This document shows positions 25,229-33,972 of a stretch of 38,236 nt of DNA, in pieces; position 1 is the stretch's first letter; the number at the start of each line of letters is the position of its first letter. Where the stretch lies: contig NZ_JACJPV010000036.1 of assembly GCF_014696225.1 (NCBI RefSeq), positions 1 through 38,236 of the forward strand. Reading direction: 5' to 3'. The notes beneath the pieces are model-generated. The model ran no database searches. It worked only from the letters and a program-made list of their open reading frames with translations, and had not been told where the DNA came from. This stretch comes from Anabaena sp. FACHB-1237. Its GTDB lineage: Bacteria > Cyanobacteriota > Cyanobacteriia > Cyanobacteriales > Nostocaceae. Made by a program: the position numbers and the translations under genes.

Positions 25229-25557
25229 TTTCACTATCCTCTTAATTGATGGTATTGATTTATTTTATCATATTTATTTGTATATTTTCTGTCTGAATCA
25301 GGATGTCCAGAATTGAAGGATTTACAGGATTTTATTTAATATTGTCAAAATTGATATAGCAATTTCTATTTCAGCGAGGTACAAGAACAAAGAATCAAAT
25401 ATAGATGTAGCTTGCTTCTCGAATATTGTGCAGACAAACACATATAATTTTGTAATGTATGGAACATAAATTAATATAAAAATAAATTATATTTATATCA
25501 ATAATTACGGGTTTTGCCATAAAATAAAAACCCTATAGTTAATCTTTTAATTAATAA
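25229..25557. other. Spacer upstream of the NHL-hypF operon
   Basis: This AT-rich stretch between divergent genes must contain the promoter for the NHL-hypFCDEAB transcription unit. No clear regulator site, repeat or RNA was recognised. A purine-poor region precedes ATG 25558 and no strong Shine-Dalgarno is visible. Confidence 0.5.
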
Positions 25558-26769
25558 ATGTTAAATCTAAATCATCTAACTCAAGATATAGAATTGTTAC
25601 CCCTAGCTGCTGACAGTGCAAAAATCATCTTAGGAAACCATATTACACCTAAACAAATTGCTATACCTATTACCCCCACACCTAGCACAATGTTTGGACC
25701 GCGTGGGGCTTGTTTAATATCAGAAACAGGACCATTATGGGTAGCAGATACAGGACATCATCGCTTATTAGGATGGCGTAAATTACCCACAGAAGATAAC
25801 CAACCAGCAGATTTAATTATTGGACAACCAGACTTTTTTAGTGAAGGACAAAACGCCAAAAACACACCAGGAAAAAATACATTGAGTGTTCCCACAGGTA
25901 TATGTAAATATGGTCATGGTTTAGCCGTTGCAGATGCTTGGAATCATCGTATTTTAATTTGGCATAATATACCAGAAGATAACAATATTCCCGCAGATTT
26001 AGTGTTAGGACAAAGTAACTTTATTGATAATTTATCTAATAGAGGAAATTCTCAACCTGCTGCTAATACATTACATTGGCCTTATGGTATATTATGTTAT
26101 GAAAATAAATTATTTGTTGCTGATACTGGCAACAGAAGATTATTAATTTGGCATAATTTACCCACAGAAAATGGTCAGCCTGCGGATATAGTTTTAGGAC
26201 AACCAGACATGATATCACGTAATGAAAATGGAGGCGGTTCTCCCACAGCTTCTAGTATGCGTTGGTGTCATGATATTACCATTTGGGATGATAATTTACT
26301 TGTCACAGATGCCGGTAATAATAGAGTAATGATATGGGAAGGAATACCCACAGAAAATAATCTTCCTTGTGCAGTAGTTCTAGGGCAAAAGAACTTTAAT
26401 TTAGTAGAATTAAATCAAGGTGTATACTTTCCTAACAGTAGTAGTTTAAGTATGCCCTATGGTGTAGATATTTGGGGAGATTATTTAATAGTTGCAGATA
26501 CCGCTAATTCTCGTTTGTTAGCATGGAAAAAACGGGAGTCTATTTTATTATTACAAAGTGCTGATGCTGATGGAGTGTGGGGACAAGATAGTTTTATCAC
26601 TAAGAGTGAAAATAAGAATTTTGGACTACCAACCCGACAAAGTTTAAATTGGTGTTATGGAATTAAAACTTGTGGTAAAAATATGGTAGTTTCTGATTCT
26701 GGTAATAATCGAATTTTGATTATCTCACGCAGAGACGCAGAGAACACAGAGGAGGAAAAATGCCAATAG
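25558..26769 (+). CDS. NHL-repeat beta-propeller protein of the extended hyp cluster (Alr0693-like)
   Basis: The 403-residue protein contains six or so NHL blades. Each has the pattern (L/V)xVADTGNxRLLxW followed by ENGQPADxVLGQPD; examples are LWVADTGHHRLLGW, LFVADTGNRRLLIW and LLVTDAGNNRVMIW. No signal peptide. NHL propellers mediate protein-protein contact. It overlaps the hypF start by ten bases, so translation is coupled. Its last residues (SRRDAENTEEEKCQ) come from a dispersed CGCAGAGACGCAGAG repeat, so the natural C-terminus may be altered. Context matches alr0693 in PCC 7120, one of the genes proposed to serve small-subunit maturation. Confidence 0.87.
   Translation: MLNLNHLTQDIELLPLAADSAKIILGNHITPKQIAIPITPTPSTMFGPRGACLISETGPLWVADTGHHRLLGWRKLPTEDNQPADLIIGQPDFFSEGQNAKNTPGKNTLSVPTGICKYGHGLAVADAWNHRILIWHNIPEDNNIPADLVLGQSNFIDNLSNRGNSQPAANTLHWPYGILCYENKLFVADTGNRRLLIWHNLPTENGQPADIVLGQPDMISRNENGGGSPTASSMRWCHDITIWDDNLLVTDAGNNRVMIWEGIPTENNLPCAVVLGQKNFNLVELNQGVYFPNSSSLSMPYGVDIWGDYLIVADTANSRLLAWKKRESILLLQSADADGVWGQDSFITKSENKNFGLPTRQSLNWCYGIKTCGKNMVVSDSGNNRILIISRRDAENTEEEKCQ
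26727..26754 (+). repeat. Dispersed CGCAGAGACGCAGAG repeat forming a gene end and the hypF RBS
   Basis: ACGCAGAGACGCAGAGAACA followed by CAGAGGAG is a common cyanobacterial interspersed repeat; related pieces occur at 5929, 29126 and (inverted) 29446. Here it encodes the tail of the NHL protein and also supplies GGAGG just before the hypF ATG. Confidence 0.7.
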
Positions 26770-29111
26770 AAGAAATTAGGGTTAAGGGTATTGTTCAAGG
26801 TGTGGGTTTTCGTCCTACTGTTTATCGTTTGGCCAGGTTTTATGGGTTAAATGGTGATGTTTGTAATGATGGAGAAGGGGTTTTAATTCGTGTTTGTGGA
26901 AGTGAGGAAAAAATTACGCAGTTTGTTCATAGTTTATATACAGAATGTCCTCCTTTAGCAAAAATTCATGAGTTAGTGAGAAGTCCATATTTGGAGGAAT
27001 TTAACTTTGATAATTTTGTGATTTCTCATAGTGTCAATACTGTGGTAAAAACAGAAATTTCTCCTGATGCTGCTACTTGTTATCAATGTCAGAAGGAGAT
27101 TTTTGATCCCTTTAGTCGTTATTTTCGTTATCCTTTTACTAATTGTACTCATTGTGGTCCGAGGTTAACTATTATTCGGGCTATTCCCTACGATAGAAAT
27201 AACACGAGTATGGTTAATTTTCCGATGTGTAAGGAATGTGAAAAGGAATATCAAGATGTAGAAAATCGTCGTTTTCATGCCCAACCTGTGGCTTGTTTTA
27301 ATTGTGGTCCTGGTGCATGGTTAGAACGTGCTGATGGTAAGGTTATTAGTTCTGATATGTTTTCTATGTTAGATGATGTGGATGCAGTTTGTACTTTATT
27401 ACAAAGGGGTGAAATTGTTGCTATTAAAGGTTTAGGAGGGTTTCATCTAGCTTGTGATGCCACTTTAGAAAATGCAGTTATTAAACTCAGAAATCGTAAA
27501 CAAAGATATCATAAACCTTTTGCTTTAATGGCTAGAGATGTCAATATTATATCTGAATATTGCCAGGTTAATGATTTAGAAATGCAATTATTAAATAGTC
27601 CAGCAGCACCAATTGTTTTATTAAAAACAAAACCTGAAAAACAAGTTGCTTTATCAGTCGCACCAGGACAAAATACCCTGGGTTTTATGTTACCTTATAC
27701 CCCTTTACATCATTTAATTCTCAGAAGAATGAACCGCCCTATAGTATTAACTAGTGGCAATATTTCCGATGAACCCCAATGTATAAATAATGAAGATGCT
27801 AAAGAAAAATTATCTAAAATAGCGGATTATTTCTTACTACATAATCGTGAGATTGTCAATAGAGTAGATGATTCTGTAGTGAGAGTTATTGATCATAAAA
27901 TACAAACTCTCAGACGTGCTAGGGGATATGCACCAGCACCTATTAATTTACCATCAGAGTTTGTCAATTTACCACCTATTTTAGCAATGGGTAGCGAGTT
28001 AAAAAACACCTTTTGTCTATTAAGAGAAGGTGAGGTAATTCTATCACAACATTTAGGAGATTTAGAAAATGGTGCGGCTTTTAATGCTTATCAAGAAACA
28101 TTGAATGTATATCTAAATTTATTTGAACATCAACCACAAATTATTGCCATTGACAAACATCCAGAATATCTATCTTCTAAATTGGGTAAAGAATTAGCAA
28201 CAGTTAATAATCTTGAATTAGTAGAAATTCAACATCATCATGCCCATATTGCCGCTTGTATGGCAGAAAATCAAATTTCTTTAGATACAAAACCAATATT
28301 AGGAATAGCTTTTGATGGTTTAGGATATGGTGAAGATGGGACATTATGGGGAGGAGAATTTTTATTGGCAAATTATGTTAACTTTCAAAGATTAGCTACT
28401 TTTAAACCCATGACAATGATAGGAGGAGAACAGGCAATTTATCAACCTTGGAGAAATACGTTTTCTCAGTTAAATAATGCTTTCACTTGGGAAGAAATAC
28501 AAGAAAAATATAGTGATTTAGAAATTAGCAAATTTTTACAAACTAAAAACCCTAAATTACTGAAACAAATTATAGAAAAAGGTATTAATTCACCCTTAAC
28601 ATCATCAGTAGGGAGATTATTTGATGCAGTAGCAGCCGCAATAGGTATTTGTAGAGAACAATGTAGTTATGAAGGACAAGCAGCCATAGAAATGGAATCC
28701 TTAGCAGATATTAACATCCTCACCAATGATAAAGAAACTGTAAATTATTCCTGGAAATTCCAAAAATCAGATAATATCTATTATATAGATACATCTTGTA
28801 CCTGGAGAGAAATACTCAATGATCTAAAACAGCAAATTTCACCATCAGAAATAGCTGGTAAATTTCATCGGAGTTTAGCAAATACTATTGTCAAAATGGT
28901 TAAGAAATTACAACAAGAACATCAATTTCAGCAAGTAGTATTAACAGGAGGAGTATTTCAGAATCAACTATTATTAAAACAGGTAAAAATAGGATTAGAA
29001 GAATTAGAAATTAACGTATTAACCCATAGTATAGTACCTACAAACGATGGAGGAATATCATTAGGACAAACTGTTATTGCTGCTGCTAAATACTTAGAGA
29101 AAACAACATAA
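26760..29111 (+). CDS. hypF: Carbamoyltransferase HypF
   Basis: HypF uses carbamoyl phosphate and ATP to make carbamoyl-AMP and transfers the carbamoyl group to the C-terminal Cys of HypE, the source of the CN ligands of the Ni-Fe site. All modules are present in 783 residues: acylphosphatase domain (1-90, VKGIVQGVGFRPT), two zinc-finger pairs (C107/C110 with C129/C132, C157/C160 with C179/C182), a YrdC-like domain (about 205-385, GLGGFHLACDA, KPFALMARD) and a Kae1-like domain (HHHAHIAACM, then GLGYGEDGTLWGGEF). Length is typical and no damage is seen. Start ATG 26760 has GGAGG upstream and overlaps the preceding gene. Confidence 0.97.
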   Translation: MPIEEIRVKGIVQGVGFRPTVYRLARFYGLNGDVCNDGEGVLIRVCGSEEKITQFVHSLYTECPPLAKIHELVRSPYLEEFNFDNFVISHSVNTVVKTEISPDAATCYQCQKEIFDPFSRYFRYPFTNCTHCGPRLTIIRAIPYDRNNTSMVNFPMCKECEKEYQDVENRRFHAQPVACFNCGPGAWLERADGKVISSDMFSMLDDVDAVCTLLQRGEIVAIKGLGGFHLACDATLENAVIKLRNRKQRYHKPFALMARDVNIISEYCQVNDLEMQLLNSPAAPIVLLKTKPEKQVALSVAPGQNTLGFMLPYTPLHHLILRRMNRPIVLTSGNISDEPQCINNEDAKEKLSKIADYFLLHNREIVNRVDDSVVRVIDHKIQTLRRARGYAPAPINLPSEFVNLPPILAMGSELKNTFCLLREGEVILSQHLGDLENGAAFNAYQETLNVYLNLFEHQPQIIAIDKHPEYLSSKLGKELATVNNLELVEIQHHHAHIAACMAENQISLDTKPILGIAFDGLGYGEDGTLWGGEFLLANYVNFQRLATFKPMTMIGGEQAIYQPWRNTFSQLNNAFTWEEIQEKYSDLEISKFLQTKNPKLLKQIIEKGINSPLTSSVGRLFDAVAAAIGICREQCSYEGQAAIEMESLADINILTNDKETVNYSWKFQKSDNIYYIDTSCTWREILNDLKQQISPSEIAGKFHRSLANTIVKMVKKLQQEHQFQQVVLTGGVFQNQLLLKQVKIGLEELEINVLTHSIVPTNDGGISLGQTVIAAAKYLEKTT

Positions 29112-29181
29112 AAAACCTCTGTTTACTCTGCGCCTCTGCGTGAAATAAATGTGACATAAATCTTAAAAAAGGAAAATCAAA

Positions 29182-29430
29182 ATGTGTTTAGGAATACCGG
29201 GACAAATAACAGAAATAACCAACATAGAACATAAACTAGCAATGGTTGATGTGGGAGGAGTCAAAAGACAAGTAAACATAGCTTGTATAGTTGACGAAGA
29301 ACATCCACCAGAAAAATGTATAGGAGATTGGGTATTAGTTCATGTAGGTTTTGCTATGAATAGAATTAACGAACAAGAAGCAGCAGAAACCCTAAAACTA
29401 CTGCAAGAAATAGCCACATCTTATACTTAA
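29182..29430 (+). CDS. hypC: Hydrogenase maturation chaperone HypC
   Basis: This 82-residue chaperone begins MCLGIPGQI; Cys2 is the conserved residue that contacts the Fe(CN)2CO unit with HypD and later the HupL precursor. The VDVGGVKRQVN and GDWVLVHVGFAM motifs are standard. GGAAAA upstream is a modest RBS. It lies between hypF and hypD, separated from them by remnants of CTCTGCG/TTTGCGTCTTTGC repeats. Only one HypC-type gene occurs here; bidirectional-hydrogenase specific forms are absent from the window. Confidence 0.96.
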   Translation: MCLGIPGQITEITNIEHKLAMVDVGGVKRQVNIACIVDEEHPPEKCIGDWVLVHVGFAMNRINEQEAAETLKLLQEIATSYT

Positions 29431-29487
29431 AATATCTTTTCTTCCTTTGCGTCTTTGCCCCTTTATGCCTTTGCGCGAAATAAAAAA

Positions 29488-30639
29488 ATGAAATATGTAA
29501 ACGAATTTCGTAACCCAGAAAAAGCCCTAGCTTTACAAAAAGAAATCGCAAAACTCAGCCAACAAATAGACAAACATTTAAAAATAATGGAAATATGCGG
29601 TGGCCATACCCATTCAATTTTTAAATATGGCATTGAAGAAATATTACCGCATAATATTGAATTAATTCATGGTCCTGGTTGTCCAGTGTGTGTAATGCCT
29701 AAAGGTAGAATAGATGAAGCGATCGCCCTTTGTCAAAACCCCAACATTATCTTGACCACATTTGGCGATACGATGCGTGTACCTGGGGCAAAAATTAGCC
29801 TTTTACAAGCAAAAGCCCAAGGTGCAGATATTCGCATGGTTTATTCACCATTAGACAGTCTGAAAATAGCCAAAGAAAACCCCAATAAAGAAATAGTTTT
29901 CTTAGGTTTAGGCTTTGAAACTACCGCCCCTAGTACCGCATTTACCATCCTCCAAGCAGCCGCAGAAAATATCACAAATTTTAGCATGATTGCTAATCAT
30001 GTACTAGTAATTCCCGCATTACAAGCATTATTAAATAACCCTGATTTACAACTTGATGGTTTTGTAGGTCCTGGTCATGTAAGTATGGTAATAGGAACAG
30101 AACCTTATCAATTTATTCCCCAAGAATATCATAAACCAATTGTTATTTCTGGCTTTGAACCATTAGATATTTTTCAATCTATTTGGATGCTATTAAAGCA
30201 AATAGTAGAAAATCGTTGCGAAGTAGAAAATCAATATAATCGTTTAGTAGAACCTCATGGTAATAAAAACGCTTTACAAGCCATGAATCAAGTTTTTACA
30301 GTGCGGGAAAAATTTGAATGGCGAGGTTTAGGAGAAATACCTAATTCTGGTTTTAAAATACGCGAGGAATATGCCCAATTTGATGCGGAAATTAAATTTA
30401 CAATTCCTAATTTAAAAGTAGCAGATCATAAAGCCTGTCAATGTGGAGAAATTCTTAAAGGAGTTTTAAAACCTTGGCAATGCAAAGTATTTGGAACAGC
30501 TTGTACACCTGAAACACCCATAGGAACTTGTATGGTTTCTTCTGAAGGTGCTTGTGCAGCGTATTACAAATATGGGCGGCTTTCAACAATGGCTAAAAAA
30601 ATAGCTGAAAAAGAAAAAATAGCCGTTTCTTCAAGCTAG
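29488..30639 (+). CDS. hypD: Hydrogenase maturation Fe-S protein HypD
   Basis: HypD holds a [4Fe-4S] cluster and, with HypC, is the scaffold on which Fe(CN)2CO is assembled. I start at ATG 29488 (383 residues); a longer frame from 29455 would begin inside a dispersed TTTGCGTC-type repeat. Motifs: EICGGHTHSIFKYGI (about 35-49), HGPGCPVCVMP, FLGLGFETTAPSTA and the cluster region CKVFGTACTPETPIGTC with SSEGACAAYYKYGR. Complete and undamaged. The gene is followed by the tautomerase gene 27 bases downstream. Confidence 0.96.
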   Translation: MKYVNEFRNPEKALALQKEIAKLSQQIDKHLKIMEICGGHTHSIFKYGIEEILPHNIELIHGPGCPVCVMPKGRIDEAIALCQNPNIILTTFGDTMRVPGAKISLLQAKAQGADIRMVYSPLDSLKIAKENPNKEIVFLGLGFETTAPSTAFTILQAAAENITNFSMIANHVLVIPALQALLNNPDLQLDGFVGPGHVSMVIGTEPYQFIPQEYHKPIVISGFEPLDIFQSIWMLLKQIVENRCEVENQYNRLVEPHGNKNALQAMNQVFTVREKFEWRGLGEIPNSGFKIREEYAQFDAEIKFTIPNLKVADHKACQCGEILKGVLKPWQCKVFGTACTPETPIGTCMVSSEGACAAYYKYGRLSTMAKKIAEKEKIAVSSS

Positions 30640-30666
30640 AAAACCCTAGAAAATGAGGTAAAAAAT

Positions 30667-30882
30667 ATGCCTTTTGTCACTGTACAAATTGCTAAAGGTC
30701 ATTCCATCGAAAAAAAGCGTAAACTAGCCCAAGCTGTCACAGATGCGTTAGTTTCTGCATTAGGAACAAAACCGGAATGGATCACAGTACATATTGATGA
30801 ATTTGAACGGGATAACTGGGCAGTTGGGGGCGTTTTACACTCCGATAAACACGCTGGAAGACATGAAGAAACCGGCAGATAA
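30667..30882 (+). CDS. 4-oxalocrotonate tautomerase-family protein in the hyp operon
   Basis: The 71-residue protein begins MPFVTVQIAKGHSIEKKRKL, leaving the catalytic N-terminal Pro after Met removal, with the short beta-alpha-beta tautomerase fold (TDALVSALGTKPEWITVHID, then NWAVGGVL). The family tautomerises enol acids, but in this position it is a conserved neighbour of hyp genes in heterocystous cyanobacteria (asr0697-like in PCC 7120), where no substrate is known. AGGTA five to six bases upstream serves as RBS. An imperfect hairpin repeat separates it from hypE. Confidence 0.9.
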   Translation: MPFVTVQIAKGHSIEKKRKLAQAVTDALVSALGTKPEWITVHIDEFERDNWAVGGVLHSDKHAGRHEETGR

Positions 30883-30904
30883 TTCATATTAATTTGTAGA
30901 AAAC

Positions 30905-30970
30905 AGATCCCCGACTTCTGACATCAATTTATAATTTGTGGATACAACTAATAAAAGAAGTCGGGGATCT
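30905..30970. terminator. 15-bp inverted repeat between tautomerase gene and hypE
   Basis: AGATCCCCGACTTCT (30905-30919) pairs exactly with AGAAGTCGGGGATCT (30956-30970) over 36 bases. It is the GATCCCCGACTTC family with a long loop. It is placed inside the hyp operon, so it may attenuate transcription of hypE-hypA-hypB. Confidence 0.7.
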
Positions 30971-31006
30971 TATCATTACTAATAAACAACAAATAAAAAA
31001 CTAATT

Positions 31007-32110
31007 ATGAACAATTACCAAAATAAAGAACATCAAAATCCGCTTTTTCAAAACATAGAAATAGCCCGCCGTCGTCCCTCCGAAATTAAAGATACCCACA
31101 TTAATTTATCTCATGGTAGTGGTGGTAAAGCCATGAGAGATTTAATCGCCAATATCTTTGTAAAAAGTTTTGATAATCCTATTTTATCGCAATTAGAAGA
31201 CCAAGCTACAATTGATTTAGTTAGTCTTTCTCAACATGGAAAGCGACTAGCATTTACCACAGATTCCTATGTAGTAGATCCCTTATTTTTCCCAGGGTCA
31301 GACATAGGAGAACTAGCCATAAATGGCACAATTAATGATTTAGCAGTAAGTGGGGCAAAACCTTTATATCTCACTTGTAGCATGATTTTAGAAGAAGGTT
31401 TACCCATAGAAACATTAACAAAAGTTGTGGCTAGTATGGAAAAAGCTGCCGCCAAAGCAGGAGTACAAATAGTCACAGGAGACACAAAAGTTGTTAATAG
31501 AGGTTGTGCTGATAAATTATTTATAAATACTGCCGGTATTGGCATAATTCCCCCAGGAATTGATATTTCTCCTCGCCATATTCAACCAGGAGATGTGGTA
31601 ATTATTAATGGAGAAATAGGAAATCATGGAACAGCCATTTTAATAGCTAGGGGAGAATTAGCATTAGAAACAGATATAGAAAGTGACTGTCAACCATTAC
31701 ATGAATTAGTTGCCGAAATTATCAAAGTTTGTCCAGAAATTCACGCTATGCGCGATGCAACTAGAGGAGGTTTAGCCACAGTATTAAACGAATTTGCCCA
31801 AACATCTAATTTAGGAATACGTATCAATGAAAATGCAATTCCTATCAGAGAAGAAGTAAATGGAGTATGTGAAATATTAGGTTTAGAACCTTTATATTTA
31901 GCCAATGAAGGAAAATTAGTGATAGTTGCACCTCCAGAAAAAGCCGATTTAATATTAGAAACTATGCGAAATCATCCCACAGGAAAAGACGCAGTTATCA
32001 TTGGTGAAATTATCACAAACCCACCAGGAATAGTATTATTAAAAACTGCCTTTGGTGCAGAAAGAATCATTGATATGTTAGTAGGAGATCAACTCCCACG
32101 AATATGTTAA
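31007..32110 (+). CDS. hypE: Hydrogenase maturation protein HypE
   Basis: HypE dehydrates the carbamoyl group from HypF to a thiocyanate on its C-terminal Cys and donates cyanide to iron. The 367-residue protein has the PurM-like motifs LSHGSGGKAMRDLI, FTTDSYVVDPLFFPG, GDTKVV and RDATRGGLATVLNEFA, and ends in PRIC, so the reactive terminal Cys is present. The N-terminal 30 residues (Asn/Gln-rich) precede the fold as in cyanobacterial homologues; ATG 31007 was kept though a start at a later codon cannot be excluded. Complete. Confidence 0.96.
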   Translation: MNNYQNKEHQNPLFQNIEIARRRPSEIKDTHINLSHGSGGKAMRDLIANIFVKSFDNPILSQLEDQATIDLVSLSQHGKRLAFTTDSYVVDPLFFPGSDIGELAINGTINDLAVSGAKPLYLTCSMILEEGLPIETLTKVVASMEKAAAKAGVQIVTGDTKVVNRGCADKLFINTAGIGIIPPGIDISPRHIQPGDVVIINGEIGNHGTAILIARGELALETDIESDCQPLHELVAEIIKVCPEIHAMRDATRGGLATVLNEFAQTSNLGIRINENAIPIREEVNGVCEILGLEPLYLANEGKLVIVAPPEKADLILETMRNHPTGKDAVIIGEIITNPPGIVLLKTAFGAERIIDMLVGDQLPRIC

Positions 32111-32190
32111 TTGTAGGTTGGGTTGCCCTAAAAACCCAACATTTTCTATCATGAATACAGAGGTCATGGATCTGGTGCATGAATTAGTGA

Positions 32191-32275
32191 TACAGCACAT
32201 TCCATCTACATGAGGTACACTAAGAATACAGCAAGATGCCTGTGTTACAACTTCATAATAACGGAAACGGCTGTA
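32191..32275 (-). repeat. Short copy of the TACAGCAG-ended repeat
   Basis: It aligns in reverse with the 132-base element at 35417-35548: ATGAGGTACACTA, GATGCCTGTGTTACAA and CATAATAACGGAAACGGCTG are shared, with an internal deletion. It lies in the hypE-hypA spacer. Confidence 0.7.
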
Positions 32276-32317
32276 TAATCATATACAATATTTATTTGTT
32301 TCGTTTTAAAAAAGTAT

Positions 32318-32659
32318 ATGCACGAATTAGGAATTACTAAAAATATCATCGCTATCGTTAGCGAAAATGCCCAAAACAAAAAAGTCCAAAAGGTATTATT
32401 AGAAGTTGGTAAACTATCAGCAATTATGCCCGATGCCATTAAATTCTGTTTTGATATTTGCGCCCAAGGTACAATAGTAGAAGGGGCAATATTAGAAATA
32501 TTAGAAATACCAGGAATGGCTAGATGTCGTGAATGTGGTAATACATTTTATGTAGACAAACCTTTTGGTCTTTGTGAATGTGGTAGTGTAAAATTGGATT
32601 TATTAACTGGTGAAGAATTGAAAATTAAGGAAATTGAAGTGGAGGATTTATGTGTGTAA
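32318..32659 (+). CDS. hypA: Hydrogenase nickel-insertion protein HypA
   Basis: HypA binds nickel at its N-terminus (M1-H2-E3) and zinc through Cys, and hands Ni to the HupL precursor with HypB. The 113 residues start MHELGITKNI. Zinc Cys are C70/C73 (ARCRECG) and C86/C88 (GLCECGS); the second pair has CxC rather than CxxC spacing. A 207-base spacer with a repeat separates it from hypE, so a separate promoter is possible. It overlaps hypB by ten bases, giving translational coupling. Confidence 0.95.
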   Translation: MHELGITKNIIAIVSENAQNKKVQKVLLEVGKLSAIMPDAIKFCFDICAQGTIVEGAILEILEIPGMARCRECGNTFYVDKPFGLCECGSVKLDLLTGEELKIKEIEVEDLCV

Positions 32660-33519
32660 CTTGCGGCTGTTCTGATAATAATGAAACAACAATTACTAAT
32701 ATGGAAAATCAGCACCATGATCATGATCATCATACCCATACTTTGGCTGATGGAACAGTAATTACTCATTCTCATGATCATCAACATCACCATCATCATG
32801 ATCATCATCACCATGAATCAGAAGCAAATATTCATGCTAAAATCCATAATACTACTATTTCTTTAGAACAGGAAATTTTAGGTAAAAATAATTTATTAGC
32901 TGCCCAAAATAGAGGTTGGTTTAAAGGTCGAAATATCCTGGCTTTAAATTTAATGAGTTCCCCTGGTGCTGGTAAAACTACTTTATTAACTCGCACTATT
33001 AATGATTTAAAAGGTAAGTTAAATATTAGTGTCATTGAAGGTGATCAAGAAACTACTAATGATGCCGAAAAAATTAAATCTACAGGTTGCAAAGTGGTAC
33101 AAATTAATACGGGTACTGGTTGTCATTTAGATGCTTCTATGATAGAAAAAGGGCTGCAAGAATTGAATCCGCCCCTCAATTCTGTGGTCATGATTGAAAA
33201 TGTCGGAAATTTGGTTTGTCCGGCTTTATTTGACTTAGGAGAAGCTGCTAAGGTGGTAATTTTGTCGGTGACAGAGGGAGAAGATAAACCTATTAAATAC
33301 CCCTATATGTTCCGCAGTAGTGATATTATGATTTTGACAAAGATTGATTTATTATCTTATATCAATTTTGATGTGCAGCGTTGTCTTGAATATGCTAAAC
33401 AGGTAAATCCAAATATGCAAATTTTCCAAGTTTCTGCTACTACTGGGGAAGGTTTGGATGGTTTATATCATTGGTTGTGTCAACAGGTGCATAATTCATC
33501 AAATTTGGTTGCTGTTTAA
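32650..33519 (+). CDS. hypB: Hydrogenase nickel-incorporation GTPase HypB
   Basis: HypB is the GTPase for nickel insertion. The 289-residue protein starts MCVTCGCSDN, carries a His/Asp-rich Ni-storage segment (about 22-55 with runs HDHDHH and HHHHHDHHHHE) and then the G domain: P-loop LMSSPGAGKTTLL (about 101-113), VIEGDQET, INTGTGCHLDASM and the G4-type TKIDLL. The His-rich insert indicates nickel sequestration besides GTPase function. ATG 32650 overlaps hypA. No terminator is obvious after the stop; a repeat palindrome lies about 95 bases downstream. Confidence 0.96.
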   Translation: MCVTCGCSDNNETTITNMENQHHDHDHHTHTLADGTVITHSHDHQHHHHHDHHHHESEANIHAKIHNTTISLEQEILGKNNLLAAQNRGWFKGRNILALNLMSSPGAGKTTLLTRTINDLKGKLNISVIEGDQETTNDAEKIKSTGCKVVQINTGTGCHLDASMIEKGLQELNPPLNSVVMIENVGNLVCPALFDLGEAAKVVILSVTEGEDKPIKYPYMFRSSDIMILTKIDLLSYINFDVQRCLEYAKQVNPNMQIFQVSATTGEGLDGLYHWLCQQVHNSSNLVAV

Positions 33520-33611
33520 GCATATACGATAATTTACCGATTACCTCAAAAATAGTACATAATTCCGCTTTAGTGCAATTTTGATTTAGCCAGTTGTAAA
33601 CATTTTAAAAA

Positions 33612-33632
33612 GGGTTTAGTATTGCTAAACCC
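33612..33632. repeat. Palindrome GGGTTTAGTATTGCTAAACCC
   Basis: Near-perfect inverted repeat about 95 bases after hypB; sister copy at 3220-3236. It could end the hyp transcript. Confidence 0.6.
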
Positions 33633-33795
33633 ATACCCTTATGCAGTACACTTTAATTACAAAAAAGCGGAATTTGTTTTTGTAACCGCGATTTCTAATC
33701 ACCATAATCGCCATAATATTGTTAATGATGATGCTGTGGACTCTTGCAGATGTCTTTGCATAAATGTTATATGCAACTTCGTTTCCCTGTTCTGA

Positions 33796-33866
33796 CAAGC
33801 CTATAATTTCTTAGTTTTAACTTTTGAAAGCATGACTTCCACTTTGCGGTATCAGTGGGTCTACGG
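33796..33866 (+). repeat. Partial ACTAGTAC-type repeat, third copy
   Basis: ACAAGCCTATAATTTCTTAG, GAAAGCATGACTTCCA and TGCGGTATCAGT follow the order of the right two thirds of the element at 15269-15384, with divergence. It is non-coding. Confidence 0.55.
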
Positions 33867-33972
33867 TCAATCTCTTACCTGATCAAGTATATAATTAATT
33901 ATTTACCACCTTGACAATTAGGACATTAACTAGGATAATCAAATCTTTAAATGATAATTTTTAATTAATATT

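Larger units (their letters stand above)
33520..33972. other. Spacer between hypB and tldD with repeat fragments
   Basis: This 453-base stretch holds the GGGTTTAG palindrome (33612-33632), the partial ACTAGTAC-family copy (33796-33866) and otherwise AT-rich unassigned DNA. No gene recognised. Confidence 0.55.
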
